Source of the DNA: Diadophis punctatus similis
Taxonomy: Eukaryota; Chordata; Lepidosauria; Squamata; Dipsadidae
NCBI GenBank assembly: GCA_023053685.1
Contig: JALIGW010000002.1
Location: 242,437,677 to 242,501,676 of the forward strand
DNA length: 64,000 nt
Direction: 5' to 3'
Position numbers and translations under genes: made by a program. Below the pieces are notes generated by a model. It did not search any database. It was not told the DNA's origin and saw nothing but the letters and a program-made list of their open reading frames with translations. Of the stretch, positions 40,681 through 64,000 are shown piece by piece; position 1 is the stretch's first letter; every line of letters starts with the position of its first letter.

Positions 40681-41470
40681 ACTGTATTTTTCGGAGTATA
40701 AGACACACCTTAGTTTTTGGGGAGGAAAATAGGGAAAAAATAATCTGCCTACCAGGTATTCATCTGACTAGTCCTTAGTCTGGTCAGCTTCAGCACATTA
40801 GTTTGCTGGTTTTGAGTGCACGTCAGTGGTGGGTTCCTACCGGTGTGGTCTTGCCTGTTCGTCGTCGCAGAGCCGAAGAAGCTGTTGGCATTCGCGGCGT
40901 GAGGCTTACCCACCCGCTTTCCCCGCCCACTGGGATGCCGCCGTTTGCGTTCTTTTGCCCTCTGTGCATGCGCAAAGTGTTCTGCTTGCGCAGAGGGCAA
41001 AAGAACACAAATGGCGGCGTCCCGGCAGGCGGGGAAAGCGGGGGGGGGGGAAGCCCCGCACCGCAAACACCAACAGCTTCTTCGGCTCTGCGGCGACGAA
41101 CAGGCAAGATCGCACCGGTAGGAACCCACCACTGGTGCACGTGCTTGCATTTTATCCTCTGGTTGGGGATAAAAAACAGTTTCTAAAACACTTCACTTCT
41201 CTCTCTCTCTTCAGAGAGAGAAACAATGAGAAAAGCAGGCAAAGGGAAGATCGCTTCGCTAGCAAAGCATGTCACTCGTTAGCACCGGCGTTAGGGCTGA
41301 AAAATGGCTTCTAAAGGCCAGAAGCCCAGCTGGTTGTTGGAGGGAGCAGCAGTGAAAAAAAGCAGGCAAAGGAAAGATAGCTTCACTAGCAAAGCACGGA
41401 AGATTGCTTCCCTCATTAGCACCTCATTAGGGCTGAAAAAAAGCTTAGTAAAAGCTACATTCAGAGTATA
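40681..41470. mobile_element. TIR DNA element (relative of 4548-5160), interrupted
   Basis: Left end ACTGTATTTTTCGGAGTATA and following TTTGGGGAGGAAAATAGGG match the right end of the element at 4548, in reverse. The right end is degraded near GAGTATAAGATGTATA. Interrupted by the snapback MITE at 40824-41134. Confidence 0.5.
40824..41134. mobile_element. Full-length palindromic hAT MITE with perfect target duplication
   Basis: CAGTGGTGGGTTCCTACCGG at the left is mirrored at the right. The arms stay complementary almost to the centre (about 40979), so nearly all 311 bp fold into one hairpin. Perfect 8-bp duplication GTGCACGT (40816-40823 and 41135-41142). Mirror open frames on both strands are produced by the palindrome and are not genes. 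Confidence 0.88.
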
Positions 41471-41479
41471 AGATGTATA

Positions 41480-41842
41480 TAAATATACATCTATACAAAT
41501 ATACAAATATATTTACATTTTTATAAATAACTTGTTCTTTCTCTCTTCTTTCTTCTTCTACATTATTCTATACAATAATCCATTAAATTTTGATGTTATT
41601 CTTTCAAGTATTAACAGTTCTAGTTCATCTTTTATCCATTCTTTCTTTCTTTCAGCCATTCGTATAATTTATTCCATACTTTATTCGGTGTCCTCTTCTT
41701 CTTTTATTTTCCTCGTTAATTGGTCCATTTCAGCGCAACCCAATATTTTTCTAATTATGTCCTCGTCGTTTGGTGTTTCCTCATTTTTCCAAAATTGCGC
41801 ATATGTTATTCTAGCCACAGTAGTGATGTGTATAATCAAGCC
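41480..41842 (-). mobile_element. L1 ORF2 C-terminal fragment
   Basis: Minus strand encodes ITYAQFWKNEETPNDEDIIR and GCAEMDQLTRKIKEED, typical of the L1 ORF2 C-terminus. Confidence 0.6.
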
Positions 41843-41885
41843 TAGGAGTCTTCTTTCGTTGGAAGTGTTACTTGGAACCCTGACA
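41843..41885 (+). mobile_element. Terminal fragment of the LTR family flanking gene C
   Basis: TTTCGTTGGAAGTGTTACTT..CCCTGACA is the reverse complement of the left end of the LTR at 59502. Only ~40 bp remain. Confidence 0.5.
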
Positions 41886-41889
41886 ATCC

Positions 41890-42138
41890 AAGCATGAGCC
41901 GAGGTAGCACAGCGGTTAGAGTGGGGTACTGCAGGCCACTTTAGCTGACTATGACCCGCAGGTCAGCGGTTCAAATCTCACTGGCTCAAGGTTGACTCAG
42001 CCTTCCATCCTTCCGAGGTAGGTAAAATGAGGACCCAGATTGTTGGGGGCAATATAAATATACATTGCTTACTGGTGTAAACCGCTTAGAGAGTGCTTGC
42101 ACTGTGAGGCGGTATATAAATGACACTAATAAATAATC
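41890..42138 (+). repeat. tRNA-derived squamate SINE, near full length
   Basis: GAGCCGAGGTAGCACAGCGG (A box), GGTCAGCGGTTCAAATCTC (B box), GACTCAGCCTTCCATCCTTC body and GGCGGTATATAAATGA end. Confidence 0.82.
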
Positions 42139-43500
42139 TGTGCTTGCACATAGATGAGTGCCTATAACAGCAAAATGCTGGAGTCCAGAGTAACAAACCT
42201 GTTGTTAAACCTGCCACATATTAACCCATGTTTAGTCTTGAGAAAAGGAGGAACCTGTGTAGTTTTGGGGTGCATGGCCTCATTTGACACTTGCTGAGAA
42301 GGCACAGAGGCATGATGGAGGGTTACTTGTTCTGAAATGGAAGACGAACAGCTGACAGAGAGCGGGAGAGTGGCTCCGTTGGCTGTGGAGGAAACTGGGA
42401 AAGGGCAAAGTCAGGCTGGGCAGAGCAGGGAAGAGGTAGAACAAGGGAGAGGGTATTCAGATAAAGACCAAGGACCACCACCTCCTCATTCTATTGTGCG
42501 CAGGGAAGAACGCAGAAGAGAGCAACGTGGGTTGTGTGGCTTACAAGAAAGGAAAGGGCCCTGATTCCCTTCACAACACATACCTGGGGATGGAGTTTAA
42601 AGGAGAGGCAGTTGGGAGGGGCATTTGTCGGGAACAAACACTGAATTAATCTGGTGTTGAGGGTTGTGGCCTGCATTCCTGGCATTTCCTCCTGACTGTT
42701 TGAATTACTGCCGTGCTACTGTGTGCCTATCTTGTCTTGCTGGAATTATTCTTCCTGTCTGGGACTCATTATCTTGCCCTGCTGGAGTGATTGATTGCAG
42801 TCATTCTGTGTACAGCATTTGGACTGGAATATCTGCAGGTTTGTGGGAGAGCTTTTCTCCAGACCGTAAAAGGAACGTTGGGGGCAGAATTGGTGCCAGT
42901 AAGAGATTCATACCGGTTCTCTGGCTGTATTGCCTTTGTGTCACACCCTGGGTCATCACACATCGCAGGGCAAACCGACTACTCGGGAGGAGGGCACCCT
43001 GCCCCTCCTCCCAAGGATCACCTGGAGAGTGGCATTTAAGGAGGCACCATGGGGAGGGGCTTTTGTCAGGAACAAGTGTTGTATTTTGAAACAACACACT
43101 CCACAGCTCCGCGAAGAACTTTGCTCCAGAATCCTTGTTGGTGTGGAATGAGGTTTGATCCTTTGCCTTGACAGTCATTATGAACTTTGACAAGTTTGAG
43201 GTCTTGTCTTGCCCCCAAAGTGGTGCTGATCCTGTGGACTTTCACTGCCAGAAAGTTGCACAAAACATATGTGTGTGTGTGTGTGTGTTTGAGCCTTGCT
43301 CCTGGACTGAAGGGGTAACCTGTGGGCAGAGAGACTTTGGAGAATGGATCAGTACTTGCTGGATTGTGGGGATTTGGGGGGATGGTGGTTGAACAAAGGT
43401 TGTCAAACTCCTGCCTAGCACATGTTGCTTGCATGCCAACACACATTCACTGCTCCAAGGGCTGAGTGGCTGTCTTCAGATCCTACTTTACAAACTGGGG
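42139..43500. other. Unassigned region between genes B and C with internal direct repeat
   Basis: No gene recognised. Two similar blocks ~430 bp apart (GGAGGGGC.TTTGTC.GGAACAA near 42617 and near 43052, each preceded by a TTTAA-containing segment) suggest a decayed LTR element or local duplication. Confidence 0.35.
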
Positions 43501-43620
43501 GATATTATCAACCAGTCAACCTTTGACTATTTACAACAAAATTGCTCATCCAGGTGATGTTTATGTCAACACCGGAGCTCGGGGGAGCTGGTAGAATTTT
43601 TAAAAAGAGATTCGGGTTAA

Positions 43621-44003
43621 CACCCCCAACGAAAGAAAACTCTGAGGCTTGAGTTTCCTCAAAGTTCCATTTTATTAGATATGTCATATTGGCATGACTG
43701 GGAAAACCCAAATCTGAAAGCTTCCGGTTTTCCACACACAAAAGAAAGTTCAAGCCCCTGCCCCAGCACCCATATGTCCATCACATTGTCCAATCAATGC
43801 ACCATCCCAACTGGAGATGCCTCCCAGGCACACCCATCCAGGTGCAGGGCAAAGTGGCCTTGACTCTCAGAGAAAGGAATGCTATTTTGACTATAGTTCC
43901 CCACTTACACAATCCCCCCTCCCAGTTTCCCACAGCACTAAATGTGGCAGGCCTGAAGATCCAATGCCCAAGATGGTTTCCAGGCCTGACAGTTTAGAGA
44001 CCA
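43621..44003 (-). mobile_element. LTR downstream of gene C, with AATAAA
   Basis: Closely similar over its length to 59520-59900. On the minus strand it carries AATAAA at 43676-43671, 389 nt after the stop codon of gene C and in the same orientation. It could provide the gene's polyadenylation site. Left boundary diverged. Confidence 0.65.
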
Positions 44004-44064
44004 CCTTGGACAATATACAAGATCTGGCCTATTTCAGCATGCTGAGAGCTACAATTCCTCTGTC

Positions 44065-59017
<14,953 letters not shown>

Positions 59018-60020
59018 ATTACAGCCGAATCAATCTTCTCTGCTTTTTTTTTAAAGATTTAGAATTCAGAGCACCCTCACAAAGACCAAAATGCTAGTGG
59101 ATGTCCTGATTCAGACGAAGTCAAACTAAGCTTCATCTGAAAAGGAGAGAAACGTACATTCAAGATCAGACCTGTCTGTCCTAACTCTTCTGCAAAAACG
59201 TTAATCATGAGAAGAGACATTTATCCTTTTCTGATTCAAGGTCCTTTCCATGTTGGTTCAATCTGATGTTTACATCAAAAGCAGTCACTAGAGAAAGAGC
59301 AGAAGTCTGATCAGGGTGATAATAATTACTGTGAGAATCAACTTCTCTTCTGTGGATCCAGAACTTCCTCTCGTCTCCCTGTGCAGAGGGGCAGCTGGAG
59401 AATACTACAGTATGTTTGTGAAAAATATCAGCTCTGCCCCTGTAGGCACAATCCTGCAGTGGATATGGTTCCTGGTTGTCAAGACATGTCCAGAAACTAA
59501 TTGTCAGGGTTCCAAGTAACACCTCCAATGAAAGAAAACTTCAAGAACTTGAGTTTCCTCAAAGTTCCATTTTATTAGAGATGTCATATTGGCACATCTG
59601 GGAAAATCCGAATCGGAAAGCTTCCAGTTTTTCCAGACCCAAAAGAAAGTTCAAGTCCCTGCCCCAGCACCCACATGTCCATCACATTGTCCAATCAATG
59701 CACTGTCCCAAGTGGAGATACCTCCCAGGCACACCCCTCCAGGTACAGGGCAGAGTGGCCTTGACTCTCAGAGAAAGGAATGTTATTTTGACTATATCTC
59801 CCCACTCACATAATCCCCCCTCCCAGTTTCCCACAGCACTAAATGTGGCAGGCCTGAAGAGCCAATGCCCAAGATGGTTTCCAGGCCTGACAGTTTAGCC
59901 TGACACCAATCCTGGATGAAGATAGTTTAGCACCTAGGGAATTGACTTCTGCTGTCCTTCAGCATGGTATCTTGTCTTCAAAGTCTGCTGGGAAAGTTCA
60001 CTCAAGCTATGGAGTTTACT
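59018..60020 (-). promoter_or_regulatory. Conserved upstream block of V2R gene C, split by an LTR
   Basis: Paralogous to the upstream blocks of genes A and B from the start codon to about 59500, and again from about 59906 to 60020. The intervening LTR (59502-59905) is missing in gene B, which shows that it is an insertion into this likely promoter region. Confidence 0.5.
59502..59905 (-). mobile_element. LTR inserted 0.5 kb upstream of gene C
   Basis: TGTCAGGGTTCC..CCTGACA ends; flanks CTAAT / CCAAT (5 bp, one mismatch). Gene B upstream sequence lacks it, giving the empty site. AATAAA occurs on the minus strand (near 59576), so it is oriented like gene C. Same family as 43621-44003. Confidence 0.72.
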
Positions 60021-60129
60021 GCCACTCTTGGTTGAAGACACTTAATACCTTTAGAAGATATTGTTTTGTAAATAGAGAGAACGTTATGTGGTGGATAGAC
60101 GTTTTTATGTTTCTTTCCATGACTCTCCC

Positions 60130-60412
60130 TTTTGAGGGAAGAGCTGGAGGATATATGCATGTGCACCGGGTGGCGGCTCTTCCGGTTTCCAGCGTGCACA
60201 TGCGCCCTGGCCAGCTGGTCTTCTCACATGCATGCACATCAGAAACTGGAAGACAAGGTGGCTGGTGCACATGCGCGTGCTGGAAACCGGAAGAGCAGCC
60301 ACCTGGCATGCACATTCGCACCAGGTGGCTGCTCTTCCAGTTTCCGGCACATGCGCGTGTGTGTGTGCACTCCTGTTTCAGCACCCGCTGCCGAAAAGGT
60401 TCGCTGACATTG
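60130..60412. mobile_element. Decayed hAT MITE, GATGGCGAACC family
   Basis: GC-rich interior with GGCTCTTCCGGTTTCC repeated in both orientations and a right end resembling GGTTCGCTGACATTG. Left end not clear. Confidence 0.5.
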
Positions 60413-60648
60413 CCCTATACCATTTATTATTTCTTATCTTGCCTTCCGGTGCTTTGGGGAATATATTGATCTCCCCTTTTTCATGGCAGCTCCTCAAATA
60501 TTGGAAAACTGTTATCATGTCACCCCAGTCCTTCTTTTCACTAGACTAGAATAGGCAATAACCAATTCAATATGTACTTGAAGCAGTTAAAGCAGGCTAA
60601 TTCTGTTGACTGGCAACTGCCAGCAGTTTGGCAGTTGGAATCTCAACA

Positions 60649-61381
60649 TTACTCAAGGTTGACTCAGCCTTCCATCCTTCCGAGGTCAGTAAAATGAGGA
60701 GCCAGATTGTTAGGGGCAATATGCCCACTCAATAAATTGCTTAGAGAGGGCTGTAAAGAATGTGAAGCAATATATAAGTCTAAGTGCTGTTGTAAGGAAT
60801 ATCCTTCTGGGTTCAGTTCCAAGTGGGGAAAAAGACACTGGATTCATGAAAGTTGCTTGGAAAGAAGATTTTAATGGTGGACAGGAGCACATGGCAGGAG
60901 CCCCTGTACAGAAAAGGTAGATTACATGCTTCCAGATGTGGGTGAAGAGAAAAAAAGGGAAGATGCTGAGTTCCTTGCTTTATACTCTCTCTTGGGCCCC
61001 CCTAACTGTTTCCTGTTCCTATATAGAAATGTATTCCATTGGCTGTCAGACCCCCAGGGGCATGCTGGGGCAACTCTTGTGGGCTGTCCCAAGTCCTAGG
61101 CTTGACTGATTGAAAGGGCCTTGGGCAAATCCTAATATGGCTATGACTGAAGGAGATAGATCTTTGTTATGTAGAAGATTGCTTCAGACTAGGTGGGAGG
61201 AATGTGGCAAGGGTGGGGGCAGGGAGCTGCAGGAAGCTGCTTTGTATTTAAAACATGTTTCTTTTTTCCTCATTCAAGGAAACATATTCTTTCCTTTTTT
61301 CAATATTTCCTAGGATATTTCATTTTTTTCTAGGAGGGGGTGGGTACTGACTTCCTACAGTGCTATTGCTATTGCTACTGA
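60649..61381 (+). repeat. SINE fragment interrupted by an LTR
   Basis: CAAGGTTGACTCAGCCTTCC..TATAAGTCTAAGTGC is split at 60788; the GTGCTATTGCTATTGCTACT tail continues at 61360. Confidence 0.75.
60788..61359. mobile_element. Solo LTR inside a SINE
   Basis: 572 bp, TGTTGTAAGG..TTCCTACA, with a 4-bp duplication GTGC (60784-60787 and 61360-61363). Related to 48683-49314. Confidence 0.75.
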
Positions 61382-63717
61382 AGTTGTTCTCATTCAGGAT
61401 GTCTCACCAAGCCTGGTTGTGACCAGAGGGGAAAAATCCCCTTCTTGCTTGGAAACGTGGCCACCCTGATTTGTGGGGTCCCCCCTCGCCATTGAGCTTT
61501 CAGGTGAGTAATGGAAGGGTGTCTGCTTTCATCTGTCATTTGTTTTTACAGCCTCTCAGGAGCTCTGCTTTTCAGATCATTGGAAGCAAGGCCTTCTGGT
61601 GATTTAAGGAAATGGATTGCTTCTGGTGTACAGCTCTCCTTGCCGCTCAGCACCTTCCCCACTGAAGCTACTGGTTTGTTTGGTGGAGGAATAGGAAATT
61701 TGGAAGATAAATTTGGAGGAAATAATTTGAAAAATGGAATTGATTTAAAAAACGGAAGAATTGGAATGGAGAATGCCATCTGCTGGTTGGAGAAATTACT
61801 GCAATTGTGGAATATTACCATGGATATTTAGACAGCTGCTGACCTTGAACAGGAAAACTTCTTTGAAAGCTGAAAAAATTTAAAACAGATTGCTTTTTGT
61901 TATCGTCTGAAAGATAGGCTTGGATAAGAATGAACTTGAATAAATGCTAATAATATAAGGAACAGAAGGACTTGGATTCTTAACTACTAAACTAGAAACT
62001 AATAAATCAAAAAAGGCTGTGGAATATATCTTTGTTAGCAGCTGGATGGACTGTAAAAATTAGTGATTTGTGACTTTGAGATATGGAGACAAGTGATTAT
62101 TAAGGACTGGTGGCACTCCTGGATGACTCTTGGTAACAGTTTGAGTTTGCCTAATTTTTGGATTTGAGAACTGTGACTTTAAAGACATGGAGGAAATTGA
62201 CTATGAAGAATTGGCTGGATTTCTGAAAGATCTTCTTAATGATTTCAGAAGATCTCTTGGAATTGAAATAATTGAGAAAGGAAAGAATGAAGTACAAGAG
62301 GAAAAAATGGAGAAGAAAACAGAAGAAGAAAAGAAGATTGATGAAATATTATACATGAGGATAAAAAGGAAAAGAATATTGAAAATGAAATACAGATCAA
62401 TGACTATGTTGATGAATATATTGAAACCTATAATGATTCCACTGGGGTTTACAGTGATAAAAGAGAAAAAGATATTAAAAATGATCATGTTCAGATTGTT
62501 GATGATTGCTTTGAAATGCATAATGTTAAAAAAGGAATGGAAAAAAACTAGATATATACAGATAACATATTTAAGGAGAAAAAGAGTGTGGGGAAAGAGA
62601 ATTTATTGGTATAAAAATAAAAGAAAGAAGGGGAAGAAGCTAAAGAAATGGGGATGGAGAAAATATATACATAAAAAGGAAGTAGTTGAGAACTTAAAAG
62701 GAAATGGATGATGGGTGTTGAAATGTTATAGAAATGTTTTTTTTTCCTTTTTGATAATTACTATATTAGATTTAATTGAGATAAGAATGTTAATTGTTTA
62801 GAATTTGATATATATAATCAATATAATTATTTTGTTAAGAGTTAAGAGGTTTTTTTGCTCTTTCTATACAGGTTAATATTGTATAATAGTTGGATGAATT
62901 GATAAGGGTGTTAGATTAATTTCTTGATTAAGTATAATTAAATATCTGCATTGATGTAGAAAACAAAAAATTAGAGAAAGTGGAAATGGATCAAATGTTT
63001 AAAAAAGGTATATTATGATTGTTTATTACTTTGTATATGAGATCTGTTCAAATAAATTTGAAAAATCCATTATGTTGGTTGAATAATTAATTGATTTGGA
63101 ATAACATAGATAGAACAATGATAATTAATATCAGAAGTATGAATGATAAACATGATTATGAGATCCTAAGATAAATTATATAATTGAAGTTTTTTTACTT
63201 TTATTGGGCATTTAGTTACGATAAAATAGGGGATAAGAAAAACAAATGATGAATAAAGAGATTAAGAAAGGGGAGGAAGCAATATGGCTTAAAATTAAGA
63301 GACAGGAGGAAAAAATAACTATCTTGATAAATTAGGCTAATAGCGATTAATTTAGAGAAAAAAATTGGAATTAATTGGTGGAGATCCCAGAAGACAAAAT
63401 TAGATTTTTTTTAAAGAAACAGTATTATTTTAGTAATACTGTATATACCTGGAATAAAGTGTTATATATAAAGAATTTATGAATGATTGATCAAAATGTA
63501 TAACTATGAATTTTATTGTAATATTTTAAGGTATATTGACTTACATATGGAGTTATGGAGAAAAAAATAAAAAACTTTTTGGGAAAAAAAGAGCTACTGG
63601 TTTGATTGGAAGATTGGCCATTCTTGGTCCTCTAGGATTCTGGTATTTAGGAATTTTAATTTACTACACCCTGGTATTGAGTCTCGGATGGCTCAGACAT
63701 TCATGACCTCTATGCAG
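61382..63717 (+). mobile_element. L2-like LINE endonuclease fragment split by L1
   Basis: The left part ends GAAGCTACTGGTTTG (61678); the right part (63605-63717) continues with a decayed LGDFNL-type segment and ESRMAQTFMTSM, which aligns with AQEFMDSM in the copy at 31266. The L1 lies between. Confidence 0.6.
61679..63591 (+). mobile_element. L1-like element with 13-bp target duplication
   Basis: Flanked by AGCTACTGGTTTG at 61666-61678 and 63592-63604. It is AT-rich, with a frame starting at 62187 (MEEIDYEELAGFLKDLLNDF, then a Lys/Glu-rich coiled-coil-like stretch) resembling an L1 ORF1 N-terminus. It ends in an A-rich tail (AAAAAAATAAAAAAC). At 1.9 kb it is internally deleted: no RT is seen. 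Confidence 0.65.
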
Positions 63718-64000
63718 TGGTGGGCTTCAGTTCCTTTAGCAATGGGTTCGCTGCCCCGTTGCTGGGTGGGCATGGCCATGGTGGGCATGGCCTAGTTGGT
63801 CGCCTGCACCACAGCAGAGGAGGGTGTTTTTTGCCCTCTCCAGGCTTCGGAGGTTTTCATCGAGCCTCCGGGAGGGTGAAAACAGCTTCCCCCTGGATCC
63901 GGAGGCCCTCTGGAGGCCAGAAACAGGCCTGTTTCCGGACTTCCAGAACCTCCAGTAAGCCCATTTTTTGCCCTCCCAGACCCTCTGCACGACCCCTGCA
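63718..64000. mobile_element. hAT-like MITE running off the window
   Basis: Starts CAGTGGTGGGCTTCAGTTCC; GC-rich interior with CTCTCCAGGCTTCGGAG repeats similar to other MITEs here. The right end is outside the window. Confidence 0.5.

Noticed and set aside
40749..41314. Overlapping open frames of 100-160 residues on both strands
   Set aside because: They are mirror products of the palindromic MITE at 40824-41134.
62187..62711. 174-residue Lys/Glu-rich frame as a novel gene
   Set aside because: It lies inside an element with a 13-bp target duplication and A-rich end, so an L1 ORF1 remnant is more likely.

Overview
The window looks like squamate nuclear DNA, most probably from a snake. Three vomeronasal type-2 receptor (V2R, family C GPCR) genes lie head-to-tail on the minus strand. 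They are embedded in CR1, L2-like, L1 and Penelope-like retroelements, tRNA-derived SINEs, many hAT-type MITEs, solo LTRs and very long microsatellites, including two GATA arrays of the kind well known from snakes (Bkm). No bacterial features, CRISPR arrays or rRNA genes are present. The only tRNA-like sequences are SINE heads.

Layout of the genes (all minus strand, so each reads from high to low coordinate). Gene C (exons 59017-58794, 57825-57537, 56192-55416, 51474-51262, 47612-47498, 44975-44065) is complete. Its six exons have canonical splice sites and sum to 2529 nt, a single open frame of 842 residues plus stop. Gene B (39947-39724, 38023-37726, 37435-36641, 25243-25031, 22558-22444, 20799-19901) has the same six exons, but carries an in-frame TGA in exon 4 and a 12-bp deletion in the transmembrane exon, so it is probably a pseudogene. 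Its third intron is 11.4 kb and is filled with copies of one L2-like LINE. Gene A (15922-15708, 13971-13680, 11507-10725, 9847-9635) has open exons 1-4, but exons 5 and 6 are not found in the remaining 9.6 kb.

The left end (1-4550) is a macrosatellite-like array of ~0.86-0.98 kb units that differ in copy number of an internal 27-bp minisatellite. It is interrupted by a CpG-rich segment at about 1100-1650. Next come a TIR element with internal repeats (4548-5159), a Penelope-like element with a GIY-YIG endonuclease (about 5240-6560) and several hAT elements with clear 8-bp target duplications. The right end (60.6-64 kb) holds an LTR inserted in a SINE, then an L1 inserted in an L2-like LINE, then another MITE.

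The genes encode pheromone/chemosignal receptors. Each would have a secreted-side Venus-flytrap domain (exons 1-4), a cysteine-rich linker (exon 5) and a seven-helix membrane domain (exon 6). A related block of several hundred bases lies upstream of each exon 1, which suggests that promoter and gene were duplicated together. A family of LTRs in the same orientation as gene C lies just upstream of its exon 1 and just after its stop codon. Family names for repeats come from recognition only; no database search was possible.
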